Assembly: GCA_016713885.1 (NCBI GenBank)
Contig: JADJOF010000002.1
Coordinates: 186,001-250,000 of the forward strand
Source of the DNA: Bdellovibrionales bacterium
GTDB taxonomy: Bacteria > Bdellovibrionota > Bdellovibrionia > Bdellovibrionales > JAMPXM01
Direction: 5' to 3'
Length of the DNA stretch: 64,000 nt
A model generated the notes under the pieces. The model ran no database searches. It was not told the origin of the DNA and was given only the letters and a program-made list of their open reading frames with translations. This document shows, piece after piece, positions 44,274 through 53,769 of the stretch. The stretch's first letter is position 1. Each line of letters starts with the position of its first letter. Both the position numbers and the translations under genes were made by a program.

Positions 44274-45772
44274 ATGGCGATGAGTCAGAAGATGGGTTTG
44301 AAAATGGGCCTTGGCATGCAGCTGCGGATGACTCCGCAACTGCAGCAGGCTATCAAACTGCTTCAACTTTCGCGTATGGAGCTCGAGCAAGAGGTTCGCA
44401 AAGAGCTTGAAGAGAATCCGGTACTTGAAGAGTTTCAGGATGGTCCTGACGATGTGACCAGTCCCGGAATTCAGGCGGACTCGAACGAAAATACCGATCA
44501 GTCGGCCGAGCAGCAAGATCCCAAAAAGCAGGACGAAATCAACTGGGACGATTACTTCGATGCGACCTATAAGCCGATGCCGAACATGTCGGGTGGTAAC
44601 GAAGAAATCATGAACTATGAAAACCTCATCACCACACCGCAGTCGCTCTACGACTACTTGATGTGGCAGATGCGGAACTCTGGCTTTTCAGACGAGGAGC
44701 AAATTCTTGCCGGCGTCCTGATTGGTCACATCAATGACGACGGCTACCTTGAGGCTCCGGTTGAGCAGATCGCCGAAGAAGAGGCCTCAACAAAGACGAT
44801 CTCGAAAGTGTGCTTCCTTATGTGCAGGAGTTTGATCCTCCGGGGATTGGCGCACGCGACCTGCAAGAGTGTTTGATCATTCAGGCCAAGCACATTCAAG
44901 AGGACACGAAAGATGTCGTGCACCTCATTCGCAATCACTTAAAAGACCTTGAGAAGCGAAATTTCAACGGCATCGCGAAGGCGATGAACATGATGGTTGA
45001 GGACGTGGCCGAGATGGCAAAGATCATCTACTCCATGGATCCGCACCCGGGCCGTGCCTTCATTCAGCCCGACACGCACTACGTCACGCCGGATGTTTTC
45101 GTCTATAAAGTGGGCGATGAATACATGGTGTCGCTCAACGAAGACGGTCTGCCGCGCCTTCGAATTTCGCAGTTCTACCGCAATCTTTTGCAGGAGTCGA
45201 AGCGCTCTTCGTCGGCGGGTAAGCAGGTGGCGAAGGCGACATCGAGCGAGCAGTCCGTTGAATCGGTTAAGGCCGGTGACACGCAGGACTTCGTGACCAA
45301 GAAACTTCAGTCGGCGGTGTGGTTGATCAAGTCGATTCACCAGCGGCAGAGGACCATTTACAAAGTTGCCGAATCGATCGTGAAGCGTCAGCGTGAGTTC
45401 TTTGATAAGGGACCATCGTTTCTGCGGCCGATGATTTTGCGCGATATTGCCGATGATATTGGGATGCACGAGTCGACGGTGTCGCGGGTCACGACGGCCA
45501 AGTACATGCACACGCCGCAGGGCATCTTCGAGCTCAAGCACTTCTTCAATTCGGGTATCGGTACAGATGATGGCGATGCGTTGGCCAGTGAGTCGGTGAA
45601 AGTTAAAATTAAAGAGCTCATCACCGCTGAGGATGCCAAGGACCCGCTTTCGGACCAGCAGATCGTCGAGATGCTCAAAAAGGGCGGCATCAACATCGCC
45701 CGACGCACCGTAGCCAAGTACCGCGAAAGCCTCAAAATCCTCCCTTCAAGCCGAAGAAAGAAGTATTTCTGA
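44274..45772 (+). CDS. rpoN: RNA polymerase sigma-54 factor, frameshifted near 44791-44796
   Basis: Region I MTPQLQQAIKLLQLSRMELEQE, acidic region II, core-binding blocks (QSLYDYLMWQMRNSGFSDEE; VLPYVQEFDPPGIGARDLQE), HTH (IADDIGMHESTVSRVTTAKY) and the RpoN box ARRTVAKYRE. About 499 residues joined. The break is at an A-run: one extra A turns TK into TKDDLESVLPYVQE in frame. ATG 44274 follows AGAGGAAG. RpoN needs AAA+ activators such as the FHA-type protein at 24 kb. Confidence 0.93.
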
Positions 45773-45776
45773 GGCG

Positions 45777-47345
45777 ATGATTATCGCAGCCGTCTCCGGC
45801 GTCTTACTGGGCGCCCTTACAGTCCTTCTCATCATGCGCCTTCAGAATGCGAGTCTTCTGCGTGAAGCTCAGGCTGAAGCGAAGCAATTGTTGGCCGAGG
45901 CCAGCGATCGGGCCGAGGGACTGAAGGAAGAGGCCCAGCTTGCAGCCGAAGAAATCGAAGATGCGATTTGGGCGAGACATGAAAATGATCTCAACCAGCT
46001 TGAAGCCAAAGTAAAAGAGCTCGACGAGAAGATGCGCCGGGCGCGCAGTCAGATCGATCGCGAGTACAATGCCGATCGACGCGAAATCGACGAACAGAAT
46101 GACGAGCTGGTGAAACACGAGACCGCGCTTCGCGAGCGCCTGCAGGCACTCGAGCAGCTGCGCGCAAAGAACGAGACCTATCGGAAGGAACTTTTAGCGG
46201 CACTTGAAAAGGTGGCCGCAGTTGATCCGGCTCAAGTCAAAACCGAGCTCGTCGCTCGGGCTCTGCAAGATGCCGATATCGATGCCACTCGCAAAGCGCA
46301 GGCGATCGAAGAGGAAGTAAAGGCTGAGGCCGAGTTGATCGCGAAACGTCTTTTGACAAATGTGCTCAACCGTTTTCAGCGTCCGGCTCCAACAGAGCGT
46401 GGCATTGGAATCGTGGAGATTCCGAATCCCGATGTGAAGAAGCGTATGCTGGGTGAGGCGGAAGCCAACATCCGCGAGCTTGAGCGACTCACGGGAGTTC
46501 AGCTCACACTGAACGAGAAGGAAACGTCGACGACGTTCCAGCTTGCGAGTTACGACCCGGTGGCGCGTGAAGTGACCACGCGAACTCTTGAAAAGCTTCT
46601 GCATGAAAAGTCGCCGACGATCGACAGCGTACGGCGGCTGTTTGAGAAAACTCAGGGCGAGGTTCTTCGACGCATCGAGAACGACGGAAATAAAATTGCG
46701 GCCGAACTTGGCGCGCGCGACTTGAATCCTGAGATCAAGCGGCGCTTGGGGCAACTGCGCTATCGGTATTCATTCGCGCAGAATCAACACTATCACGTGG
46801 CGGAAGTTGGTTGGCTTTGTGGACTTTTGGCGAGCGAACTGGGAGGCATTGAGCGGGTTGTCGCCAAGCGCGCGGGGCTTCTTCACGACGTTGGCAAGTC
46901 GATGGACCACGCGATTGAGGGTGGACACGCCGTTATCGGTGCCGAGTTTATCGCAAAACATGGCGAGAGCTCTGAAGTGGTTCATGCTGTTAAGGCGCAT
47001 CATTATGAGGAGCAGCCGTCGACGGACCTTTGCTATCTTGTGATTGCGGCCGACGCGATCTCCGGAGCGCGTCCTGGCGCTCGTCGTTCAACGGTTTCGG
47101 TTTACAATCAGAAAATCGAAGTGCTTTCAGCGATTGCTGATGGCTTCCCGGGCGTCAACAAGACCCTCATCTTCAACGCCGGTCGCGAGGTGCGAATTCT
47201 CGTCGACTCGCGTCGGATCAACGACAAAAAAGCCCTCGAGCTGTGTCGACAGATTGCCAATAAGATCGAGGAAGAGTGCCAGTATCCCGGGCAGATCAAA
47301 GTCGTTATGGTTCGGGAAACGATGGCTTCGGCCACGGCTCGCTAA
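45777..47345 (+). CDS. rny: Ribonuclease Y
   Basis: Membrane-anchored endoribonuclease for mRNA turnover. N-terminal helix (IAAVSGVLLGALTVLLIM), a long coiled coil (about 25-150), a KH RNA-binding domain (about 220-290) and an HD domain with LLHDVGKSMDHAIEGGH as metal site, followed by VKAHHYEE and AADAISGARPGARR. 522 residues, usual length. Starts three bases after rpoN with GAGG upstream. Note the first HD-type His segment is HYHVAEVG rather than the common HSIEVA. Confidence 0.93.
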   Translation: MIIAAVSGVLLGALTVLLIMRLQNASLLREAQAEAKQLLAEASDRAEGLKEEAQLAAEEIEDAIWARHENDLNQLEAKVKELDEKMRRARSQIDREYNADRREIDEQNDELVKHETALRERLQALEQLRAKNETYRKELLAALEKVAAVDPAQVKTELVARALQDADIDATRKAQAIEEEVKAEAELIAKRLLTNVLNRFQRPAPTERGIGIVEIPNPDVKKRMLGEAEANIRELERLTGVQLTLNEKETSTTFQLASYDPVAREVTTRTLEKLLHEKSPTIDSVRRLFEKTQGEVLRRIENDGNKIAAELGARDLNPEIKRRLGQLRYRYSFAQNQHYHVAEVGWLCGLLASELGGIERVVAKRAGLLHDVGKSMDHAIEGGHAVIGAEFIAKHGESSEVVHAVKAHHYEEQPSTDLCYLVIAADAISGARPGARRSTVSVYNQKIEVLSAIADGFPGVNKTLIFNAGREVRILVDSRRINDKKALELCRQIANKIEEECQYPGQIKVVMVRETMASATAR

Positions 47346-47428
47346 CTCGGCGCAGCTTCCGGCGTCGGAAGCCGCAGCGCGGCACTCTCCGCTGGTTTAA
47401 ACCGTCTCAAAATGAGAACGACTGCGGA

Positions 47429-47455
47429 TGTCAGCTCCGGGCGCTGACAGTTTTT
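47429..47455 (+). terminator. Intrinsic terminator after rny
   Basis: TGTCAGC, seven-base loop and GCTGACA, then G and five T. Confidence 0.75.
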
Positions 47456-47529
47456 CTCCGATTTCGGTCAATACTTTGGTGCTTCGGATTTTCGTCCAGT
47501 TTCCCTTTGGTCGAGCCGATAAGCTGGGA

Positions 47530-47548
47530 AAGGTCCTTTTAGGACCTT
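47530..47548. repeat. Eight-base-pair hairpin before hpf
   Basis: AAGGTCCT and AGGACCTT around three T, 54 bases upstream of the hpf start. No T-run after it, so a leader structure or an operator is as likely as a terminator. Confidence 0.4.
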
Positions 47549-47601
47549 AACTCGAGCTTGGCAGTTTGGGCTCGCGCGCAAAGCGGAAAGGAAATCGGTC
47601 A

Positions 47602-47982
47602 ATGAAGGTCGACTTTGCATTCAAGAACGTGGACTCATCGGACCTCCTGATGGACTACATGGTGGATCGACTCGACAAGCTCGAGAGATTTGAGCTCAAT
47701 CCCATGGATGTCCATGTCCTCGTTTCAATGATGCGTCATGAGTGCTGTATCGAGGTCTCGATGCAGGAAGGGCGACGCAAGTATAAGGCCACAGCGATCT
47801 CGACGGACTTCTATCGGTCGGTTGAGATGTGCGTGAACAAGCTTCAGCGGCAGCTCTCAAAGGAGCGCCGGCGCCAGCATGACATCAATCAAAGACGTCG
47901 TGACCAGAGCGTCGAGGGGAAGCTATCGCGGCTGACGCCTCGGCTAGAGAACGACTTCCGGCTCTATAAGAAAACCGGCTAA
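47602..47982 (+). CDS. hpf: Ribosome hibernation promoting factor
   Basis: Short HPF/YfiA-type protein that binds the 30S decoding site and silences ribosomes in starvation. 126 residues: KVDFAFKNVDSSDLLMDYM, LDKLERFELNPMDVHVLVS, CIEVSMQEGRRKYKATAIS, DFYRSVEMCVNKLQRQLSK, with a basic tail (RRRQHDINQRRRD). No long C-terminal dimerisation domain. Start ATG 47602 follows AAAGGAAA; longer versions lack support. Position after rpoN fits the standard order, with rny inserted. Confidence 0.9.
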   Translation: MKVDFAFKNVDSSDLLMDYMVDRLDKLERFELNPMDVHVLVSMMRHECCIEVSMQEGRRKYKATAISTDFYRSVEMCVNKLQRQLSKERRRQHDINQRRRDQSVEGKLSRLTPRLENDFRLYKKTG

Positions 47983-48034
47983 GCGCCCGGAGCGGCACTT
48001 GCGCCCGAATTGGGCACAGCCAGACAGAAAAACC

Positions 48035-48073
48035 AAAAGGCGGAGCTCATGTTGCTTCGCCTTTTGATTTTTT
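48035..48073 (+). terminator. Intrinsic terminator after hpf
   Basis: AAAAGGCGGAGC and GCTTCGCCTTTT pair over twelve bases (one G-U), loop seven bases, followed by GATTTTTT. Separates hpf from metK. Confidence 0.88.
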
Positions 48074-48100
48074 AATGCGGACCTGCTAGCTCTTGATCCC

Positions 48101-49276
48101 ATGAAAAATTACTTGTTCACCAGCGAATCTGTTTCCGAAGGTCACCCCGATAAAGTCGCCGATCAGATCAGCGACGCCGTGCTTGATGCGATGCTTGCAC
48201 AGGATCCACTCTCGCGCGTGGCCTGTGAGACATTGGTGACAACGGGACTGGCCGTTATCGCCGGTGAGGTCACGACGAAAGCCTATGTCAATATTGCGGA
48301 AGTCGTTCGCAAGGTCGTTAAAGAGATCGGTTATGACGATGGTGCAAAAGGTTTTGATGGCGGCAGCTGCGGTGTTGTCGTCACGCTGGATCGTCAGAGT
48401 CCCGATATCGCGCAGGGCGTGAACGCCAACACATCACTCGCCGGCGAGCAGGGCGCAGGTGATCAAGGTTTGATGTTCGGCTATGCGGTGAACGAGACGC
48501 CAGAACTGATGCCACTCTCGATTGCGCTTTCACATCGGATTCTGCAAAATCTTTCGGTGGCACGTAAGAGTAAGGCCGTTGATTTCTTATGGCCAGATGC
48601 AAAGAGCCAGGTCACGGTTGAGTATCAAGACGGCAAAGCCAAGCGTGTCGACGCTGTCGTTGTTTCGACTCAGCACACACCGGATGTAAAGAACGAAACT
48701 CTTCGCGAGTACGTTATTGAGCAGGTCATTAAAAAGACCATTCCTTCGCAGTGGATCGACTCAAAAACAAAATTCCATATCAACCCGACCGGCCGATTTG
48801 TCGTGGGTGGTCCCCATGGTGACTGCGGTTTGACGGGGCGGAAAATCATCGTTGATACATATGGTGGCCACGGTGCTCATGGCGGTGGTGCGTTCTCTGG
48901 AAAAGATCCTTCTAAGGTCGACCGTTCGGCTGCGTATGCTGCTCGCCACGTTGCAAAAAACATCGTTGCCGCAGGCCTTGCCGATCGTTGTTTGGTGCAG
49001 GTGGCCTATGCCATTGGCTTGGCGGAGCCAGTGAGCTTGATGGTTAACGACTACGGAACAAGCAAAGTTGGCGGCGAGGTTTTGGCTCGCGCTGTACGTG
49101 AGATCTGGAGCCTTAAGCCCGCGGCTATCGTTGAGCGCTACGATCTTTTGAAGCCGCGTTATTTGAAGACTGCGACCTATGGTCACTTCGGCCGTAACGA
49201 TGCCGAGTTTACGTGGGAGAAAGTTGATCAAGTCGAGAAGCTCAAGGATGTTGTTAAGACTCTGGCTCGGGTTTAG
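48101..49276 (+). CDS. metK: S-adenosylmethionine synthetase
   Basis: Makes SAM from methionine and ATP. SEGHPDKVADQISDAVLD, GEQGAGDQGLMFGYA, GGPHGDCGLTGRKIIVDTYG, GGGAFSGKDPSKVDRSAAY, YAIGLAEPVS. 391 residues, normal. No strong SD before ATG 48101. The short 28-base gap after the hpf terminator leaves no room for a SAM riboswitch. Confidence 0.97.
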   Translation: MKNYLFTSESVSEGHPDKVADQISDAVLDAMLAQDPLSRVACETLVTTGLAVIAGEVTTKAYVNIAEVVRKVVKEIGYDDGAKGFDGGSCGVVVTLDRQSPDIAQGVNANTSLAGEQGAGDQGLMFGYAVNETPELMPLSIALSHRILQNLSVARKSKAVDFLWPDAKSQVTVEYQDGKAKRVDAVVVSTQHTPDVKNETLREYVIEQVIKKTIPSQWIDSKTKFHINPTGRFVVGGPHGDCGLTGRKIIVDTYGGHGAHGGGAFSGKDPSKVDRSAAYAARHVAKNIVAAGLADRCLVQVAYAIGLAEPVSLMVNDYGTSKVGGEVLARAVREIWSLKPAAIVERYDLLKPRYLKTATYGHFGRNDAEFTWEKVDQVEKLKDVVKTLARV

Positions 49277-49336
49277 TGCGAGCCGGGCAAGAGCCTGCGA
49301 TGTTTGGTCTTGCGTTACTTTAAAAAAACAAAGCAA

Positions 49337-49359
49337 GGCTGCTTAAAATAAAAGCAGCC
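49337..49359. terminator. Hairpin after metK
   Basis: GGCTGCTT, AAAATAA, AAGCAGCC: eight pairs, preceded by an A-run (TTTAAAAAAACAAAG). Works best as a terminator-like structure read from either side. Confidence 0.5.
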
Positions 49360-49364
49360 GCATT

Positions 49365-49397
49365 CCCGAGCGATTGACTTGCTCGGGTTTCGTTTTT
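49365..49397 (+). terminator. Second hairpin after metK, with T-run
   Basis: CCCGAGC, nine-base loop, GCTCGGG, then TTTCGTTTTT. A regular intrinsic terminator placed just after the first hairpin. Confidence 0.75.
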
Positions 49398-49603
49398 GTC
49401 GAGTCTGGTCGTCAAGGTGTTGACCCGATGTTGGAGTTTCAGGCGATAGCCGCTGACAGCTCGCCGCTATATGATAATGTTCTTTGGAGTGTCCGAGCCG
49501 ACATCCGAGCAATCCAGAGTCAGTGCGGGCGTCGCACCCGATTGGGCCAGTATGAGCCAACGCGGGAAACGACTGCAGCTGATCGTTTGAAAGTAGAGTA
49601 GAC

Positions 49604-51406
49604 GTGCACGATACGACTCAGATTCGAAACTTTTCAATCATTGCGCATATCGATCATGGAAAGTCCACGCTTGCCGATGGACTGATGCACTATACGGGTT
49701 CACTCTCGGATCGAGAAATGAAGGCGCAGTTTCTCGACAATATGGATCTTGAGCGCGAGCGCGGGATCACGATCAAGGCACAGACCGTTCGCCTCCTCTA
49801 CAAAGCTGACGACGGGAAAGAATATCAAATCAACTTGATCGATACCCCCGGGCACGTCGATTTTAGCTATGAAGTTTCGCGAAGCTTAGCCGCGTGCGAA
49901 GGGGCCATTCTTGTTGTCGATGCGGCACAAGGGGTTGAGGCCCAGACTCTAGCCAACGTGTATTTGGCTCTCGAGAACGATCTTGAGATCATTCCGGTGC
50001 TCAACAAAATCGATCTTCCGTCCGCCGATGTTGAAGGCGTTAAGAAGCAGATCGAAGAGACGATCGGTCTTGATACAAGTGAAGCGGTTATGGCTTCAGC
50101 CAAAGAGCGCATTGGCATTCGTGAGATCTTAGAGGCCATTGTAAAGAAAGTGCCGCCACCACAGGCCAATCGCGAAGCGCCGCTCAGAGCGCTGATTTTT
50201 GATTCTTGGTTCGACAGCTATCAGGGCGTCGTTGTTCTTGTGCGTGTGATGGACGGCATCATCACGAAAGGCGATCGCATTAAGTTCATGTCGACGGATA
50301 AGGACTACGAGGTTTTGAAGCTCGGAACATTCTCACCGGCGCCGCTGGAGTGTCCGGCGTTGGGTGCTGGTGAGGTGGGATTCATCATTTGCGGCATCAA
50401 AGATATTCGCGATGTTCGGGTGGGTGATACGGTCACGACACATAAAAAAGGTGCGACGGAGCCGCTTGCTGGATTTAAGCGAGTAAAACCCATGGTGTTC
50501 TCGGGCATTTTTCCGGTTGTTTCGAGCGACTACGAGCAGTTGAAAGATGCGCTTGAGAAGTTGGTGCTCAACGACTCGTCGCTGACCTATGAAGTTGAGA
50601 AGTCAGCGGCTCTTGGTTTTGGCTATCGTTGTGGCTTTCTCGGTCTCTTGCACATGGAGATTGTGCAGGAACGTTTGGAGCGTGAGTTTGGCCTCAATCT
50701 CATCACGACGGCACCGACGGTTGTTTACAAAATCACGACCACTGATGGTATCACGATGGATCTGGAAAACCCGGCCCATATGCCTGATCCAACGAAGATC
50801 ACGCGAATGGAAGAGCCCTATGTGCGCGTCGTTGTGCATACACCAAGCGAGTTTATTGGCAGTATTCTGAAGCTCTGCGAAGACAAACGTGGAATCCAGG
50901 TCAAGATGGACTATGTGACCGATAAGAAGGTCATGATTGAATACAAGATCCCAATGAACGAGATCGTCATGGACTTCTATGACCGACTGAAGTCGATCTC
51001 AAAAGGTTACGCCTCGATGGAGTACGAGCTTCTCGACTTCCAGGAGTCGGATCTTGTGAAGCTGGATATTCTTATCAATGGCGAGCCGGTGGATGCTCTG
51101 TCGCTGATTGTGCACCGATCAAAATCTCAAAATCGCGGCCGTGCACTGGTTGAAAAAATGCGCGAACTCGTTCCGCGGCAGCAGTACCAGGTCGCCATTC
51201 AGGCAGCGATTGGCTCAAAGATCGTCGCTCGTGAAACCTTGAGCGCGTTGCGCAAGGATGTGACGGCCAAGTGTTACGGTGGCGATATCTCTCGAAAGCG
51301 GAAGCTTCTTGAGAAGCAAAAAGAGGGCAAGAAGCGCATGAAGCAGATCGGCACGGTCGAACTGCCGCAAGAGGCGTTTCTCGCAATTCTAAAGGTCGAG
51401 GATTGA
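49604..51406 (+). CDS. lepA: Elongation factor 4 (LepA)
   Basis: Ribosome-associated translational GTPase. G1 AHIDHGKSTLADGLM, G3 DTPGHVDFSYE, G4 NKIDLPSA; later domains GYRCGFLGLLHMEIVQERLE and the C-terminal KRMKQIGTVELPQEAF. 600 residues, full length. GTG 49604 start. The lepA-lepB order is common, and three signal peptidase genes follow here. Confidence 0.97.
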   Translation: MHDTTQIRNFSIIAHIDHGKSTLADGLMHYTGSLSDREMKAQFLDNMDLERERGITIKAQTVRLLYKADDGKEYQINLIDTPGHVDFSYEVSRSLAACEGAILVVDAAQGVEAQTLANVYLALENDLEIIPVLNKIDLPSADVEGVKKQIEETIGLDTSEAVMASAKERIGIREILEAIVKKVPPPQANREAPLRALIFDSWFDSYQGVVVLVRVMDGIITKGDRIKFMSTDKDYEVLKLGTFSPAPLECPALGAGEVGFIICGIKDIRDVRVGDTVTTHKKGATEPLAGFKRVKPMVFSGIFPVVSSDYEQLKDALEKLVLNDSSLTYEVEKSAALGFGYRCGFLGLLHMEIVQERLEREFGLNLITTAPTVVYKITTTDGITMDLENPAHMPDPTKITRMEEPYVRVVVHTPSEFIGSILKLCEDKRGIQVKMDYVTDKKVMIEYKIPMNEIVMDFYDRLKSISKGYASMEYELLDFQESDLVKLDILINGEPVDALSLIVHRSKSQNRGRALVEKMRELVPRQQYQVAIQAAIGSKIVARETLSALRKDVTAKCYGGDISRKRKLLEKQKEGKKRMKQIGTVELPQEAFLAILKVED

Positions 51407-51474
51407 GTAAGCCCACGATGTGGTGGATGATTGATCAAGACTGATTCGGCTAGATGGACTGGGAAGGATGCAAT

Positions 51475-52266
51475 GTGAACGATAGCAACTCGGGCAAAAA
51501 GCTGAACTGGAAAGAACTCTACAGGAAGTCGACGCAGGGGTGGGGTTCGTTTGTTTTTGCAATCGTTCTGGCGCTGTCGATTCGCTGGGCATTGATTGAG
51601 GCCTATGTCATCCCGTCGGCCTCGATGCTGCCGTCGCTTCTGATTCACGACCATATCTTCGTCAATAAAGCTGTTTACGGGCTTCGCTTTCCGTTTACAG
51701 AGAAGTGGCTTGTTCAGTTTCGTATGCCGAAGCGGGGCGAGGTCGTTGTTTTTAAATACCCGCGCAATATGGAAACCTTCTTTATCAAGCGGGTGATTGG
51801 TCTGCCGGGCGATAAAATTCTATATGAGAACGGCCGCCTTTATATCAACGACGTTCCGCTCGAGACGACACAGCCTGGTTTTGAAGACGAGTGGAAGATG
51901 TTGTCGGATACGGATTTTCAGAAAGAAGACTTCCAGAATCCGCTTTACGCGACGGACGCGAAAGACGCCTACGATCACTTTACCGAGGTTCTCGACGAGC
52001 ATCCGCACTCGATTTTGCTTCGTAAGGATGGCGGTTTCTCTCGAACCGAAGGACCCTGGATTGTGCCTCCGGGCCAGCTCTTTATGATGGGAGATAATCG
52101 CGATAATTCTCACGACAGTCGACGCTGGGGATTTTTGCCTATCGAGAATATTCTAGGTCGAGCCATGTTTGTTTGGCTCAGCTGTGAAACTACGGTTCCG
52201 GGATTGTCGTTTCTCTGCAATCCAGCGTCGGTGCGGTGGAATCGTCTACTTCACTCGGTTCGCTAG
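51475..52266 (+). CDS. lepB: Signal peptidase I, copy 1
   Basis: Removes signal peptides from exported proteins, with the active site facing the periplasm. One N-terminal helix (FVFAIVLALSIRWALIEAYV), catalytic Ser in IPSASMLPSLL, catalytic Lys in FFIKRVIGLPGDK, and GDNRDNSHDSRRWGF. About 263 residues. GTG 51475 with GGAAGGA upstream is preferred over ATG 51454. A roughly 60-residue acidic insert (EDEWKMLSDTDFQKEDF, DHFTEVLDEHP) lies between the two catalytic-domain parts. First of three in tandem, following lepA. Confidence 0.93.
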   Translation: MNDSNSGKKLNWKELYRKSTQGWGSFVFAIVLALSIRWALIEAYVIPSASMLPSLLIHDHIFVNKAVYGLRFPFTEKWLVQFRMPKRGEVVVFKYPRNMETFFIKRVIGLPGDKILYENGRLYINDVPLETTQPGFEDEWKMLSDTDFQKEDFQNPLYATDAKDAYDHFTEVLDEHPHSILLRKDGGFSRTEGPWIVPPGQLFMMGDNRDNSHDSRRWGFLPIENILGRAMFVWLSCETTVPGLSFLCNPASVRWNRLLHSVR

Positions 52267-52281
52267 GGCTTTACTCGAAAT

Positions 52282-53067
52282 ATGGAAGACTCGCCTCAGC
52301 ACGATGACAGTCAGAACAAGCAGGGGACATGGCGGCAGGCCGTGGTTTCGTTTGTTCTGTCGGCGATGCTGGTGTTGGTTTTTCGCTGGATTGTTTTTGA
52401 GCCGTACGTCATTCCGTCCGGCAGTATGATGCCGACTCTGCTTGAGCTTGATTATATCTATGTGAACAAGTTTGCCTACGGGTTGCGCGTACCGTTTTCG
52501 AATCACTGGCTGTTCGAGCGATCGGGACCAGAGCGCTGTGATGTCGTGGTCTTTCGGTCGCAGACGGAGCCGGGGACTTTTGTTATCAAGCGGGTGATTG
52601 GTCTACCGGGAGAAAAGGTGGATCTTTATCCCGATGGCCGTATTCGGATCAACGGTCGACCGCTGGCGACCAGTCTTAAAGACGAAGGCGACGAGTTTCA
52701 AACTCTATCGGAAGATTGCGGTAACGGCAAAGCGCACGACATTCGTGTTGAGATCTCCCGGCAGGCCGTTCAGCTGGACGCGGATGCTGACGACAGTCCC
52801 GAATATTCGGTTATTGTTCCGGAAGGTCAGTATGCGATGTTCGGCGACAATCGCCATCAATCGGCTGATAGCCGTGTTTGGGGCACGCTACCTCGGCAGG
52901 ACTTTTTGGGTGAAGCACTGGGGATTTGGTTGAGCTGCGAAGAGGGGCTTCCGAGCTTGCAGCGGGTTTGCAATCCCTCGACGATGCGCTGGCATCGTAT
53001 TTTTAATCGACTTTCAAGAGCGTCCGATGCCGTGGCCGAGACGGTTTCTGACAAGAGTGCGCGATGA
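52282..53067 (+). CDS. Signal peptidase I, copy 2
   Basis: 261 residues. N-terminal helix (VVSFVLSAMLVLVFRWIVFE), catalytic Ser in IPSGSMMPTLL, Lys in FVIKRVIGLPGEK and FGDNRHQSADSRVWG. Its middle insert (EFQTLSEDCGNGKAHDIRVE) differs from copy 1. Closest to copy 1, sharing the WLSCE and CNPxxxRWxR tail (IWLSCEEGLPSLQRVCNP, compare VWLSCETTVPGLSFLCNP). Ends in a four-base overlap with copy 3. Confidence 0.92.
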   Translation: MEDSPQHDDSQNKQGTWRQAVVSFVLSAMLVLVFRWIVFEPYVIPSGSMMPTLLELDYIYVNKFAYGLRVPFSNHWLFERSGPERCDVVVFRSQTEPGTFVIKRVIGLPGEKVDLYPDGRIRINGRPLATSLKDEGDEFQTLSEDCGNGKAHDIRVEISRQAVQLDADADDSPEYSVIVPEGQYAMFGDNRHQSADSRVWGTLPRQDFLGEALGIWLSCEEGLPSLQRVCNPSTMRWHRIFNRLSRASDAVAETVSDKSAR

Positions 53068-53741
53068 ACGAAAGCCCATCGACGACGCATCGGAGTTTAA
53101 TCAAAAGGCTTGTTTGGCGAGAGTGGCTTGAGGCCCTCGTTGTCGCCGTTTTAGTCGCCGGTGCGTTGCGAGTTTTTATTGTGGAGCCGCTCCGAATTCC
53201 AACGGCGTCGATGGCTCCCACGCTTGAACCCGGAGATTTTGTTTTGTCGTGGAAAAGTGCCTATGGTTTGCGGCTGCCGTTTGGCATGGAACCGTTTGCG
53301 GCGCGTTCGCCTCGACGCGGTGATGTGGTTGTTTCGCCACCCCAAGACGACGCACTTAGCCTGATTAAGCGCGTGGTCGGTCTTGAGGGCGATCGTATTG
53401 CAATTCGTGACGGCATTTTGTCGATCAATGAGCATCCGGTGACAGCGACGGGTGGTACCGATATCCAGCCTGCCGCAGAGGTGATTGGCGATACGACTCA
53501 TTGGGTCAGAAGTCGATCGGGTCGGGATGAAGCGGATTTTTTTGGGCCGGTCGTTGTTCCTCCGGGACACGTGTTTGTGCTTGGCGATAATCGTGGCGAG
53601 AGTGAAGACTCTCGCTTTTGGGGCGCCGTACCTCTGCGTCAAATCGAAGGCAGGGCCTTTGTGGTTTGGTTTTCGGTCCAGCATGGACCCGAAGCAGAAA
53701 GATCGATCCGCTGGGAGCGAATCCTTTCCCCGATCCCTTGA
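53064..53741 (+). CDS. Signal peptidase I, copy 3
   Basis: 225 residues, the shortest and most divergent. N-terminal helix (ALVVAVLVAGALRVFIVEPL), Ser in IPTASMAPTLE, Lys in SLIKRVVGLEGDR, and LGDNRGESEDSRFWG. Both catalytic residues are present. The tail lacks the Cys motif of copies 1 and 2 (WFSVQHGPEAERSIRWERIL). ATG 53064 overlaps the stop of copy 2, so it is cotranslated; pyrB follows 28 bases on. Confidence 0.92.
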   Translation: MNESPSTTHRSLIKRLVWREWLEALVVAVLVAGALRVFIVEPLRIPTASMAPTLEPGDFVLSWKSAYGLRLPFGMEPFAARSPRRGDVVVSPPQDDALSLIKRVVGLEGDRIAIRDGILSINEHPVTATGGTDIQPAAEVIGDTTHWVRSRSGRDEADFFGPVVVPPGHVFVLGDNRGESEDSRFWGAVPLRQIEGRAFVVWFSVQHGPEAERSIRWERILSPIP

Positions 53742-53769
53742 CCCCGTTTGAGCAGCGGACATAGCATCC

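Larger units (their letters stand above)
49277..49603. other. Intergenic stretch between metK and lepA
   Basis: About 327 bases. It holds two hairpins at its start (listed separately). The rest has no credible gene; a 75-codon frame over 49374-49601 lacks a ribosome site and runs through the terminator. The lepA promoter should be here; TATATGATAAT at about 49471-49481 may be a -10 region but lacks a clear -35. Confidence 0.6.

Noticed and set aside
48074..48100. SAM riboswitch before metK
   Set aside because: Only 27 bases separate the hpf terminator from the metK start, too short for any known SAM aptamer.
49374..49601. 75-codon plus-strand ORF before lepA
   Set aside because: No SD, no family resemblance, and it starts within a terminator hairpin.
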